A stretch of DNA of 64,000 nucleotides from Desulfobaculum sp044987625 (lineage in GTDB: Bacteria > Desulfobacterota > Desulfovibrionia > Desulfovibrionales > Desulfovibrionaceae), in the NCBI RefSeq assembly GCF_044987625.1, contig NZ_JBJDSB010000003.1, forward strand, positions 62,001 through 126,000, in the 5' to 3' direction. The first letter of the stretch is position 1; each line of letters begins with the position of its first letter. Shown here one piece after another: positions 1-8,474 of this stretch. A program made the translations under genes and the position numbers. The notes under the pieces were generated by a model. It saw nothing but the letters and a program-made list of their open reading frames with translations. It was not told the origin of the DNA and made no database searches.

Positions 1-1
1 T

Positions 2-823
2 GACATGGAATTTCGGCTGCGGCGGTGTGATGGCGGCTACCGGTGGGTGCATGTGCGCTGCCGGGTGCGCCACCGCGAACAGGACGGGACGCCAGTCGCC
101 TTTGGCACCGTGCAGGACATCACCGACAGCGCCGACGCGCGCGAGCAGATCCGCCACCTGTCGCAGGAGCTTATCCGCGTGCAGGAAATTGAGCGCCAGC
201 GCATGAGCTTGGACCTGCACGACAACGTGGCGCAGACGCTACTCTCCATCAAGCTCGCCAGCACCACTCTTTTTGACGATTACGAAGACATCCCGGAGGA
301 ACTGCGCCGCCGTTTGGCGCGGCTTTCCAGCGGCTTGCAGGACGCCATCAACTCCGTGCGCGATTTGTCCTACGACCTGCGCCCCCCGCTTTTGGACCAG
401 TTTGGTCTGGCCCGCTCGCTGGAGCTGCACTGCCGCGAGTTGCAGGACAAAACCGGCGTCAGCATGGATTTTGCCGCAGCGGGGATGGACAACGTCCGTC
501 TGGATTCCGAGATGGAGATCAATTTGTACAGGCTTGTGCAGGAGGCCCTGCGCAACGCCGTGAATCATGCCAAGGCCCGGAACGTGGCGGTACGCATTGT
601 CTCGTCATCGCCGGACATCCTGCTGCGAGTGGAGGATGACGGTATGGGCTTCGACCTTGAGCGGCGGCGGACCCTCGCCCTGCGGGAGCGGCGCATGGGC
701 CTGTCGTCCATGGAGGAACGCGCGCGACTCGTTGGTGGATCGCTGACCGTGAAGAGCCAGCCGGGCATGGGGACGAAGATACTGGCCGAAGTGCCAGTCA
801 GGGAGAGACAACGTGCCAGATGA
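2..823 (+). CDS. PAS sensor histidine kinase, NarL/DegS type (5' end outside window)
   Basis: The frame is open to the window edge, so the N-terminus is missing. The first ~40 visible residues look like the end of a PAS/PAC domain (YRWVHVRCRVRHREQDG ... TVQDITD). A HisKA_3 dimerisation segment follows with the phospho-accepting histidine in LDLHDNVAQ (about residue 73 of the visible part). A HATPase_c domain comes next, with VEDDGMGFD and the terminal GLSSMEERARLVGG/GMGTKI boxes. The protein autophosphorylates and passes phosphate to a partner regulator. Its stop overlaps the start of the next gene by 11 bases, so the two are translationally coupled. No transmembrane segment is visible, but the sensory half lies outside the window. 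The input signal cannot be inferred. Confidence 0.9.
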   Translation, partial: DMEFRLRRCDGGYRWVHVRCRVRHREQDGTPVAFGTVQDITDSADAREQIRHLSQELIRVQEIERQRMSLDLHDNVAQTLLSIKLASTTLFDDYEDIPEELRRRLARLSSGLQDAINSVRDLSYDLRPPLLDQFGLARSLELHCRELQDKTGVSMDFAAAGMDNVRLDSEMEINLYRLVQEALRNAVNHAKARNVAVRIVSSSPDILLRVEDDGMGFDLERRRTLALRERRMGLSSMEERARLVGGSLTVKSQPGMGTKILAEVPVRERQRAR

Positions 824-1517
824 AAACAAACTGAGCATCATCATTGTGGATGACCATCCCATGTTTCGGGAGGGCCTCAAGTCCATTATCCGCCGCGACA
901 CGCGTTTTGAAATCGTCGGCGAGGCAGGAAACGGCCGCGAAGGCATGGAACTGGCCTACAAATTCAAGCCGGACCTCGCCCTTGTGGACATTTCCCTGCC
1001 AGACCTCAACGGCATCCACCTGACCGCCGAGCTTAAGCAGACTCTGCCGGAAACGCGTGTGGTCATCGTGAGCATGCATTCCAAGATTGAGCACATCACC
1101 GAGGCCTTCAAGGCCGGCGCGTTTGGCTATGTGGTGAAGGAATCCGCCTCCGAAGGATTGCTCAAAGGACTGGAGACCGTGGCCCTTGGCGATTATTTTC
1201 TGGATAGCTCGGTTTCGCCCACGGTGGTCAAGAGCCTTATGGAGTCTCCCTTGCGGCGTGGTCCGGGCAAAGACGCCGAATACGGCACCCTGACCCCGCG
1301 TGAGCAGGAAGTCATGCGCCTGTTGGCCGAGGGACTGACCACCCGGCAAATTGCCACCAAGCTCTACATCAGCCCGAAAACAGCGGAAAACCACCGCGCC
1401 AATCTGATGCGCAAGCTGAACCTGCAAAGCAATATCGAGCTTATCCGCTACGCCGCCCGTCTTGGGCTTATTGACCTTGATTTATGGGTGGATGCGTCCG
1501 AGGCAGGTAAAGTATAA
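813..1517 (+). CDS. LuxR/NarL-family response regulator
   Basis: A 234-residue two-domain regulator. The receiver (about 8-125) has acidic residues in IIIVDDHP, phospho-acceptor aspartate in LALVDISLPD and lysine in YVVKES. A LuxR-type helix-turn-helix follows (about 160-220: LTPREQEVMRLLAEGLTTRQIA ... KTAENHRANLMRKL). It starts with GTG at 813, inside the end of the upstream kinase gene, behind GGGAGAG at 801-807. The overlap and family pairing make it the cognate DNA-binding partner of that kinase. Its targets are unknown; the next gene downstream encodes an HU-like protein behind a terminator. Confidence 0.93.
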   Translation: MPDENKLSIIIVDDHPMFREGLKSIIRRDTRFEIVGEAGNGREGMELAYKFKPDLALVDISLPDLNGIHLTAELKQTLPETRVVIVSMHSKIEHITEAFKAGAFGYVVKESASEGLLKGLETVALGDYFLDSSVSPTVVKSLMESPLRRGPGKDAEYGTLTPREQEVMRLLAEGLTTRQIATKLYISPKTAENHRANLMRKLNLQSNIELIRYAARLGLIDLDLWVDASEAGKV

Positions 1518-1618
1518 GCGCAAATTCAATTTTCTTGGCTTTTCCCAGCCTTTTTGGCGGAAAGCTCCCGGAGTGGGAGCATCCCCCAGAACCTAGGACG
1601 GAAACGCAAAAACGCACC

Positions 1619-1650
1619 AAAGCCCCTTCGGTTTCGAGGGGGCTTTTTTT
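1619..1650 (+). terminator. Rho-independent terminator of the kinase-regulator operon
   Basis: A 12-bp stem (AAAGCCCCTTCG / CGAGGGGGCTTT, one G-T pair) with loop GTTT, followed by a run of Ts. It lies about 100 bases after the regulator stop. Confidence 0.9.
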
Positions 1651-1829
1651 CATTTCCTTCCGTCATCCTTGGATTTTATGACCCCCAGACCGTCTAGGGG
1701 TTTCCCCTATATAAATGGGTGTAATCCTGAAAGTTTGGATAGATTTCCCTATATACAAAGTTTCGTGGATTTTTTTAGATGCATCATCGGCAGAAATCCT
1801 AAGCAACTCAATTGAATAGGAGAAAAGCG

Positions 1830-2105
1830 ATGACCAAGGCTGGGATGGTGGAACAGATTAAGGACAAGGCAGGCCTGCCCACGAAGGTCGCGGCAGAAAA
1901 AGTGTACGACGCTGTTTTGGACACCGTGCGCGAAGCCCTTATCGGTGGCGACTCCGCCATCTTTACGGGACTCGGCTCGTTCCATGTCGTGCAGCGCGCG
2001 GAGCGCGCGGGCCGCAATCCCGGAACCGGTGAAGTGATTCGCATTCCTGCTTGCAAGGTTGTGCGCTTCACTCCCGGCAAAAAGATCCGGGCGATCCTGA
2101 ACTAG
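1830..2105 (+). CDS. HU/IHF-family DNA-binding protein
   Basis: A 91-residue nucleoid protein of the HU/IHF fold: two N-terminal helices (KAGMVEQIKDKAG... VYDAVLDTVREAL), then the beta-saddle with GLGSFHVVQRAERAGRNPGTGE and the C-terminal FTPGKKIRAIL. It binds and bends DNA as a dimer. I start it at ATG 1830 because AGGAG at 1818-1822 lies 7 bases upstream; an upstream in-frame TTG at 1812 would lie before that site. It stands alone between two terminator-like hairpins. I cannot say whether it is HU or one IHF subunit. Confidence 0.92.
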   Translation: MTKAGMVEQIKDKAGLPTKVAAEKVYDAVLDTVREALIGGDSAIFTGLGSFHVVQRAERAGRNPGTGEVIRIPACKVVRFTPGKKIRAILN

Positions 2106-2888
2106 CACAGCTGCTTCGGGGAGAGCCTTGTAGAGACCCCGCTGGGCGAGGCGGGACGATGCGGCACCGGCTTTTGCCGGTCTGTGCCGGGGGACGCGAC
2201 GCACGCGTTGCGGCCTTGGCAATGATGTCCTGTTGTCTGGTGGCAACAACCAACTTTCAGCGCCTTCTTCCACTTTGTCGCTTCATGGAAGCGCTGGCGC
2301 GGTGAGGAACCAGAAACAGCAGCCACCTGTCCGGGGAAGCGCCCCCAGAGGGCGAGAGAGGGACGGGGGTTGTGGCTATGTGGAAAGCAGGGTGACGAGC
2401 ATGGCTCGCCGCCCTGTTTTTCGTTGGTGGACGGGGGAAAGTGTGGGCGTGGTGTCGTAGGGGCCGCATCGCCATCTGCGCAAGGGACAAGGCCTGCAGG
2501 GCTTAGCATGCGGCGCCTGTTTTGTGGAGCGCAAAGAGGAGCGGTGAGGCGGGTGATGAGGCTGTGCTGCGGACGTGAACAAGCTTGAGAGGATTGGATG
2601 GCGTGTAAGGTGTGGGCGGAAGCTCTGTCATCACGGAGTGGGGCGAGGTCGGGAAGGCCGAGAAGCAGAGGCAATTGATGGAGCGGTGAGGCGCTGTGAA
2701 ATGACTCCGGGTTGCGGCTGTCTTGTGGCGAGGGGGGCCGGTGCTGGTTGGTGCGGCGGCCGGAGTGCGGGATGTCCAGCCTCAGGTGGAGGGTCTGCGT
2801 GCTTGCCCCGGTCTTGTTCCGGTAAGGACGGCCGCGGCCTCCACGCGCAGGATAAGGGCGTGTGTGGGGGGGGGCGCGCTTTTCCGCG
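2106..2888. other. 780-base intergenic region without a recognised gene
   Basis: Many open frames cross this stretch on both strands, but all have poor Shine-Dalgarno context, low-complexity translations and no domain I recognise, so I call no gene. It contains one strong terminator-like hairpin (listed separately) and a smaller GGCACCGGC...GTGCC hairpin just after the HU gene. No RNA family was recognised. Confidence 0.5.
2388..2421 (+). terminator. Hairpin plus T-run in a gene-free region
   Basis: Thirteen-base arms CAGGGTGACGAGC and GCTCGCCGCCCTG (one G-T pair and one mismatch) around ATG, followed by TTTTT. It lies ~280 bases after the HU stop. It is either a late terminator of the HU transcript or the end of an unrecognised small transcript. 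Confidence 0.6.
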
Positions 2889-5177
2889 TTATTCGGCGGC
2901 TTCGCGCAGGGCGGCGTCGATGCTGGCGGCGAGGTCCTTCTTGAGCATGGGCTTGAGCAAAAAGCCCCTGATGCCGATGCTGCGGGCGCGTTCGGCGCTG
3001 ATGTCCTCGGAGTAGCCCGTACAGATAATGATGGGCACGTCCGGGCGCAGGGCCAGTATTTCTTTGGCGAGGGCTTCGCCGGTCAGGCCGGGCATGCTTT
3101 GGTCCGTGACCACAAGGTCAAACTCGTCCGGCGCGGATTTGAAGACCTCCAGCGCGTCTAGACTGCTGGTGGTCACGCTGGTGGTAAAGCCGAGGCTGTC
3201 GAGCATTTCGCCGCCGATGGTGGCCAGGGCCTTTTCGTCGTCAATGAACAGGGCGCGGCCCTTGGCGCTGGGGCGCGGCGTGGCCGGTTCTTCCGTTCCG
3301 GTGGGGACGATGTCCGCTGCGGGCAGCACCACGCGGAATGTGGCTCCCTCGCCGGGGGGCGAGTCCACGGATACGGTGCCGCCGTGGCTGCTGACAATGC
3401 CATGCACCATGGCCAGCCCCATGCCGGTGCCCTCGTCGGGTTTCTTGGTGGTGAAGAAGGGGTCAAAGACGTTGTCGAGAATATCATCGGGGATGCCCGT
3501 GCCTGTGTCCGCTACGGTCAGCAGCACGGCGGCGCGGGCCGTGCCGTCCTCGGTGACGAGGGTGGTGTCCGCCAGCGACACGCGCAGGGTGCCGCCTGTG
3601 GCGCGCATGGCGTGCGCGGCGTTGGTGCACAGGTTCATGATGACCTGATGAATCTGGCTCAGGTTCGCCATCACTGCGGCGGATGCGGGCGGCAGGTCCG
3701 TGATGATGTTCACGTTGGCGGGCAGAGACGCCCGGAGCATTTTGGTCACTTCCTTCACCACGCTGTCCAGTTGCAGCGGGCGCAGGGCCAGCTCTTCCTG
3801 CCTGCTGAAGGTGAGAATCTGATGAATGAGGTCGCGGGCGCGGCGTCCGGCGTTGATGATTTCCGTCAGGCGGCGCTCGGTGACGGTCTCCGGCGTGGCG
3901 TCCTCCAGCGTCATTTCCGCATAGCCCATGATCACGCCGAGGATGTTGTTGAAGTCATGCGCGATGCCGCCGGCAAGGGTGCCGATGGCCTCCAGCTTTT
4001 GGGACTGGCGCAGTTTGGCTTCCAACTGTTTTCTGCTGCTGATGTCGTGGGCGACCAGCACAAAGCCGTCGGCGTCCTCGTCCACGGCGCGGTCCACATG
4101 AAAGGGCGACACCGAAACAAGAAAGACGCCGCCAAGGCCGGGCAGATCCATTTCCACCACTTCGCCGTCGCTTTGGGACATGGCGCGCAGTTGATGCAGG
4201 GCGGAGCCGTGGTCATCCATGGGCGGCAGCAGCTTGGACCAGTGCAGGCCCACGGCCTGCTTGGGATGCAGACCAAGGCGCGTGGCAAGGGCCATATTCA
4301 TGCGCCGCAGGGTGAAGTTGCGGTCCAAAATGGCGATGACGTCGGGCACGCTGTCAAAGGTGCGCTCCCACTCCTGCTTGGCGCGGATAATCATGGCCTC
4401 CACGCGCTTGCGCCGGTCGATGTCCTCAATGGAGCCTTCCACAGCGGAAAATTCGCCGGACTCGCCCCGGATGGCGCGCGCGGAGAGCGACACCCAAATG
4501 GACGAGCCGTCCACGCGGTGGATGCGGGTTTTAAAGTCGCGGATGCGTCCATGCTCCTCCACCAGCGTGAGGATGCTTTCCTGCGTTTCGGCGTCGAGAT
4601 GCGGCAGGTCCAACGCGGCCTTTCGCGCAGTTTCAAAGGCTTCCGGCGATTCGTAGCCGAGGATGCGGGTAAAGGCCGGGTTGTAGCTGGTCAGCCGGCC
4701 CCACGGCGTACAGCGGAAAATGCCAACCATGGAGTCATCAATGACGCGGCGGTATTTTCCCTCGTTCATGCGGTGGGTTTCGAGGGAGATATTCAGTTGG
4801 CGGTAGGCGTTTCCATGGATAAGGGCGCGCTGGACCGCCGGGGCAAAGCTCCAATCCGTCAGGCACAGGTAGTCGTCGGCGCCGTCGTGCATGGCGGCGA
4901 TGGCGGCCTGCGCGCTGGGTTGCTCGGCAACAAGGAGAAACGGCAGATGCTCGCGAGCGGCGCGGGTGATGGCAAGGCTTTCCTCCCATGGCATACCGGG
5001 CAGTTCCGAGGCGGCCATAACGATGTCCCACGGCTCATCCGCCAGGGTCTGCGCCAGCCGGAGCGGCGAAGACACGACATTATACGCGGGTTCCAGCCCG
5101 TGGGCCGACAGGCGGGTGACAATGGCGGACGCCAGTTCTTCGGAGTCCGAGATGACGAGCAGACTGAATCGGGTCAT
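2889..5177 (-). CDS. Hybrid histidine kinase: pseudo-receiver, two PAS, kinase, C-terminal receiver
   Basis: A 762-residue cytosolic kinase with no membrane segment. In order: a receiver-like domain (about 5-115), two PAS domains (about 135-255 and 262-385), HisKA with histidine in GGIAHDFNNILG (about 407), HATPase_c (TDTGTGIPD... DPFFTTK ... GTGMGLAMVHGI, about 500-620), and a receiver (about 640-755) with aspartate in VVTDQSMPGL (about 690) and lysine in LLKPML. In the N-terminal domain the acceptor position reads DIVMAASELPGM, so the aspartate is missing and that domain is probably not phosphorylated. The kinase is monocistronic; targets are unknown. Confidence 0.92.
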   Translation of the reverse strand: MTRFSLLVISDSEELASAIVTRLSAHGLEPAYNVVSSPLRLAQTLADEPWDIVMAASELPGMPWEESLAITRAAREHLPFLLVAEQPSAQAAIAAMHDGADDYLCLTDWSFAPAVQRALIHGNAYRQLNISLETHRMNEGKYRRVIDDSMVGIFRCTPWGRLTSYNPAFTRILGYESPEAFETARKAALDLPHLDAETQESILTLVEEHGRIRDFKTRIHRVDGSSIWVSLSARAIRGESGEFSAVEGSIEDIDRRKRVEAMIIRAKQEWERTFDSVPDVIAILDRNFTLRRMNMALATRLGLHPKQAVGLHWSKLLPPMDDHGSALHQLRAMSQSDGEVVEMDLPGLGGVFLVSVSPFHVDRAVDEDADGFVLVAHDISSRKQLEAKLRQSQKLEAIGTLAGGIAHDFNNILGVIMGYAEMTLEDATPETVTERRLTEIINAGRRARDLIHQILTFSRQEELALRPLQLDSVVKEVTKMLRASLPANVNIITDLPPASAAVMANLSQIHQVIMNLCTNAAHAMRATGGTLRVSLADTTLVTEDGTARAAVLLTVADTGTGIPDDILDNVFDPFFTTKKPDEGTGMGLAMVHGIVSSHGGTVSVDSPPGEGATFRVVLPAADIVPTGTEEPATPRPSAKGRALFIDDEKALATIGGEMLDSLGFTTSVTTSSLDALEVFKSAPDEFDLVVTDQSMPGLTGEALAKEILALRPDVPIIICTGYSEDISAERARSIGIRGFLLKPMLKKDLAASIDAALREAAE

Positions 5178-5320
5178 CGCAGGGCCTTTGCTGGATGCCG
5201 TGCCTTCGGGGCAGGGGCGCGGGGCATCCTGTGTTTTGCGTTTCCGGGCAGGCGGTTAGGATGCTAACCGTCGTCACGATGGATACCAGATTGCCTGCTG
5301 GCCGTAAATCGCGCGGGCTG

Positions 5321-5349
5321 TTGACCCACCCGTGCGCGCCCCGTATTCT
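5321..5349 (+). promoter_or_regulatory. Sigma-70-type promoter for the sulfotransferase gene
   Basis: TTGACC at 5321-5326 and TATTCT at 5344-5349 are separated by exactly 17 bases, about 40 bases upstream of the start codon at 5388. Confidence 0.6.
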
Positions 5350-5387
5350 TCAGGATGAAAACCTGTAAAAACTATGGGAGGCCGCAT

Positions 5388-6308
5388 ATGGCGGACCGGA
5401 AGTTACCTCTCATCTATATTGCCAGTAGTGGCCGCTCCGGGTCCACTTTGCTGGATATGCTTCTTGGCGCGCAGCCGGGCATATGGACGGCGGGCGAGGT
5501 GCAGATGCTGCCCTTTGAGCTGGCTCGGGGCAAATCCCCCTGCGGATGCGGTGAGCGCGTGGCGGAGTGCGACTTTTGGACCGAGGTCGCGGCCCGGTGC
5601 CCGCAGGCGCTGGCTTCGGGCGAGATTGGCCGCTTTCGTGATGAGAATGGCTATGGCAAGGCGCTGCGCTGGGCTGAGATTCGCGCCCTGCGTACGCCCG
5701 TGCGGGAGGTTGGGCCGGACCGTTCGGCGGAGTACTTCCACCACGGCAGGGCCAACCGGGAACTGCTGGACACCGTGCGCGCCGTGGCCGAAGAGCGCAC
5801 CGGAAAGCCTCTCTCGTGGCTGGTGGACGCGTCCAAGGATGTGTACCGCTTGTCGTGGCTTATCCGGAGCGGACTCTTTGACATCCGCGTCATCCATGTT
5901 CTCAAGGACCCACGGGCCTTTGTGTACTCCAAAATTCGCCGTCTGCCGCGCCTTGGCGGCTGGCGTTACGCCCCGCGCATGACCCTGCGCTGGGTGGTGG
6001 AAAACCGACTGCTGGCGCGGGTGTACCGCACGGAGCTTCCTTTGGAGCATGCCTTGCTGCTGCGGTATGAAGACCTTGCCGGACAGCCGGAGAGGACCAT
6101 GCGTATGGTCCTCCCGTGGCTGGGGCTTGTGGATGCGGAGCCGAAGATGGATTTTCGCAGCGGCAACCACGCCCTGTCCGGCAACGCCATGCGTGCTGCT
6201 GTGGGCGGCATTATGCTTGATGACCGGTGGCGGTCGGCCATGCCCGCCCTTATGCGTGGGGCCGTTGGACTGGCCACGGCCATGGAGGCCCGCCGTTACG
6301 GTTATTGA
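5388..6308 (+). CDS. Sulfotransferase-family protein (PAPS-dependent)
   Basis: A 306-residue protein of the sulfotransferase fold. The 5'-phosphosulfate loop is YIASSGRSGSTLLDMLLG near the N-terminus, and the 3'-phosphate motif is VIHVLKDPRAFVYSK in the middle. The family moves a sulfuryl group from PAPS to a carbohydrate, lipid or small molecule; the acceptor cannot be inferred here. I use ATG 5388 because GGGAGG precedes it; ATG 5355 has no such site. A cysteine-rich CGCGERVAECDFW segment follows the P-loop region. Its 3' end overlaps the convergent tadE-like gene by 7 bases. Confidence 0.87.
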   Translation: MADRKLPLIYIASSGRSGSTLLDMLLGAQPGIWTAGEVQMLPFELARGKSPCGCGERVAECDFWTEVAARCPQALASGEIGRFRDENGYGKALRWAEIRALRTPVREVGPDRSAEYFHHGRANRELLDTVRAVAEERTGKPLSWLVDASKDVYRLSWLIRSGLFDIRVIHVLKDPRAFVYSKIRRLPRLGGWRYAPRMTLRWVVENRLLARVYRTELPLEHALLLRYEDLAGQPERTMRMVLPWLGLVDAEPKMDFRSGNHALSGNAMRAAVGGIMLDDRWRSAMPALMRGAVGLATAMEARRYGY

Positions 6309-6817
6309 CTGGCGATGACGTCGGCCTCGCAGGGGAGCCATGGTTCATTGATCATGCGCCGGGAGCTGGTGAGGGTGATGGCGTCCGCCAGCATGCCGCC
6401 GATGAGTGGCGTTACCGGCGTATACGGACAGCGGACTTCCACCTCCATCATGGCGCAGGGGCGTCCTGCGTTGCCCTCGGTGGGCGCGCCTGTGCCCAAG
6501 GTTGTGGGCCAGCTCCGTACGGTGATGGTCAGCGGCCCTGTCGGCTCCGGCAGGGCGATGGTATCCGACAGGGTGCGGACCGTGCCCGTGATGCGCGCCA
6601 GTCTGTCCCCTTCCATGTCCCCTTGGCCGGTCACGGCAAAGCGTGCTCCGGCGGAGGCGGCCTTTTCCAGTGTGGACTGGGTGAAGTACAGGTTCCCCAG
6701 CTCCACAATCAGCAGAATCATTCCCAGCACAACAGGCAGCAGAAGACTGAATTCCACCACGGACAGCCCGCGCTGACGCGCGCGCCTGCCACGGCGGGTG
6801 GGGCGTGTGTGGTGCAT
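6302..6817 (-). CDS. tadE: TadE-like pseudopilin
   Basis: A 171-residue pilus-assembly protein. A basic N-terminus (RRGRRARQRG) is followed by LSVVEFSLLLPVVLGMILLIVEL, the glutamate-containing hydrophobic helix of TadE-type minor pilins, processed by the Tad prepilin peptidase. A short secreted domain with two cysteines follows. It is the last gene of the tad operon, with GGGAGGA upstream of its ATG. Its stop overlaps the 3' end of the convergent sulfotransferase gene. Confidence 0.88.
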   Translation of the reverse strand: MHHTRPTRRGRRARQRGLSVVEFSLLLPVVLGMILLIVELGNLYFTQSTLEKAASAGARFAVTGQGDMEGDRLARITGTVRTLSDTIALPEPTGPLTITVRSWPTTLGTGAPTEGNAGRPCAMMEVEVRCPYTPVTPLIGGMLADAITLTSSRRMINEPWLPCEADVIASQ

Positions 6818-6833
6818 GGTGTCCTCCCTTGGG

Positions 6834-8168
6834 CTAGCGCAAAAGCCGCCACCCCAGCTGGCGTCCTATCTTTTTAAACACGTCGCCAATGTCGTAGGGC
6901 GAGGGCGCGTTGAAGTAGTGGTCGTCCGTTCCCGGCGTGCTGGACGCCGCGGCTTTGAGCAGGCGTACGTCTTCGGCGTCGGAGGCGCCATAGCGGATGC
7001 AGAAAACCTCAATACCGGCGTTGCGGGCGAGCATGGCCTCGGCGAGCAGGTCCTCGTTCAGGCGGCCGCCGTCCTCGCAGTGGGCGTCCATGTCCAGCAT
7101 GCCGAAGTAGGCGTTGGTCCAGTAGTTGTTGGGGTGGTACGACACCGCGTGCGAGCCGCCGCACATGCCGTCTTCGGTGTCGCCGTCGGTGAGCAGGATG
7201 AGGATTTTGCGCATGTCGCCACTGGCGTCGCCCTCGGTAAAGGGGGCCTGCGGCGTGAGGACATGGCGGCCCCACTTGATGCCCTCCGAGATGACGGTGC
7301 CGGACCAGTCCCCACGGCCGTCCTGTTCGTGAATGGCGCTGAGGATGGCGTATTTGTCCTGCGTGAGGGCGTGGGTGAAGGGGATGCTGTCGCAGGTGCC
7401 GGAACTGACGCGCAGGCTGGACCATGAGGGCACGCGGTATTCGCGTTTGTAATATTCTTCATTCAGGCCGTCGTTGAAGGTGCCGTCGGCGTTGCGGCAC
7501 CCGGCGGGCAGGCCGTCCACCCCGGCGGGGATGCGGACCTTGCCGCGAAACGGCACCAGACCGATGCGGACCGAGGCGGCCATGCCGTCGGGCATGACAA
7601 GGTCCACCAGTTGGCTGGCGGCGGCGTTGGTCTCGTCAATGGGCGCGCCCTTCATGCTGCCGGAGTTGTCGATGACGAAGACGATTTCCAGATTGTTGAA
7701 CCCGGCCATGGCGCTGGCCTCAATGCGCTGTGAGCTCAGGCCAATAACGGGCAGGAGCATCAGGTCCACATCCGCTGCGGCGGTGATTTCCACACTGCGC
7801 ACCGCGCCGCCGGGTGTGAGGCCTGTCAGCTCTGCGCCGGGGTGGTTTTCATCCAGATATGTGGTTGCGGCATCCCGGACGAGGCCCTTGTCCATGTCCG
7901 GGTCGTAGGGCAGTTGCAGGCTGGCGGCAAGGGCTGCGGAGTCCACAGCGGCTTGCAGCCGGGAGTGGGCAAGGTACAGATTGGCGGAGTCGAGTGCGAG
8001 GCCCATCAGGGCGAGGAGAGCGGGGAGGAGGACGGCGATGAGAACGGCGGCGGAGCCTGAGTCGTGACGGTTAGAGCGCTGGCATGCTGGTTCGCGCCCG
8101 CAGGGTGAAGGAGCGCGCGCCGGACTGCCCAAAGCCGGGCACGGCGGCGAGAAGCGTTGAATAGACAT
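6834..8168 (-). CDS. tadG: TadG-like pilus protein with von Willebrand A domain
   Basis: A 444-residue protein. After a ~37-residue leader comes GSAAVLIAVLLPALLALMGLALD, the TadG/Flp-type hydrophobic segment, then a pilin-like region. A vWA domain (about 160-435) has the MIDAS motif DNSGS and the LLTDGD strand. vWA domains bind metal and protein ligands, so this is likely a surface or tip adhesin of the Tad pilus. The only start with a Shine-Dalgarno site (GAGG before ATG 8168) lies 98 bases inside the upstream tadE-like gene. No later in-frame ATG, GTG or TTG precedes the hydrophobic segment. Confidence 0.85.
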   Translation of the reverse strand: MSIQRFSPPCPALGSPARAPSPCGREPACQRSNRHDSGSAAVLIAVLLPALLALMGLALDSANLYLAHSRLQAAVDSAALAASLQLPYDPDMDKGLVRDAATTYLDENHPGAELTGLTPGGAVRSVEITAAADVDLMLLPVIGLSSQRIEASAMAGFNNLEIVFVIDNSGSMKGAPIDETNAAASQLVDLVMPDGMAASVRIGLVPFRGKVRIPAGVDGLPAGCRNADGTFNDGLNEEYYKREYRVPSWSSLRVSSGTCDSIPFTHALTQDKYAILSAIHEQDGRGDWSGTVISEGIKWGRHVLTPQAPFTEGDASGDMRKILILLTDGDTEDGMCGGSHAVSYHPNNYWTNAYFGMLDMDAHCEDGGRLNEDLLAEAMLARNAGIEVFCIRYGASDAEDVRLLKAAASSTPGTDDHYFNAPSPYDIGDVFKKIGRQLGWRLLR

Positions 8169-8454
8169 AGCTGACCTCGACGGTGAGTTTGTCTGTGCTG
8201 TCGTCTGTGGTCACGGCGGCGGAGAGCATGTCCGCGTCCAAATCGGGCGCGAGCCGCCGGACCAGTTCCGTTACATCGGGCGGGGCGGGCGAGGACGCCA
8301 GAAGCCGCGCAGCCTGTCTGCTGCAGTCGCGGATGTCCGTATAGGCGCCCAGCATGTTGCCGCCCTCCACGAGGGTGGCGATGAAGACGGCCAGAAGCGG
8401 CAGGATAAGTGCCACTTCCAGTGCCGCCAAACCGCGTTCACGGTGGTGTCGCAT
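8071..8454 (-). CDS. Second TadE-like pseudopilin
   Basis: A 127-residue protein with a short basic N-terminus (MRHHRERG) and the hydrophobic TadE segment LAALEVALILPLLAVFIATL, glutamate included. A ~90-residue extracytoplasmic domain follows. It is a minor pseudopilin of the Tad system. Its last 98 bases overlap the start of the vWA gene in another frame. It lies 20 bases after the TPR-SPOR gene in the same operon. Confidence 0.85.
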   Translation of the reverse strand: MRHHRERGLAALEVALILPLLAVFIATLVEGGNMLGAYTDIRDCSRQAARLLASSPAPPDVTELVRRLAPDLDADMLSAAVTTDDSTDKLTVEVSYVYSTLLAAVPGFGQSGARSFTLRARTSMPAL

Positions 8455-8474
8455 GGGTGCTTCCTCCTTGTGCG

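Noticed and set aside
3384..5267. A 627-codon open frame on the plus strand opposite the hybrid kinase gene
   Set aside because: It is the complement of an unmistakable kinase. Its translation is His/Gly/Ala-rich without domains, as expected of antisense frames in GC-rich DNA.
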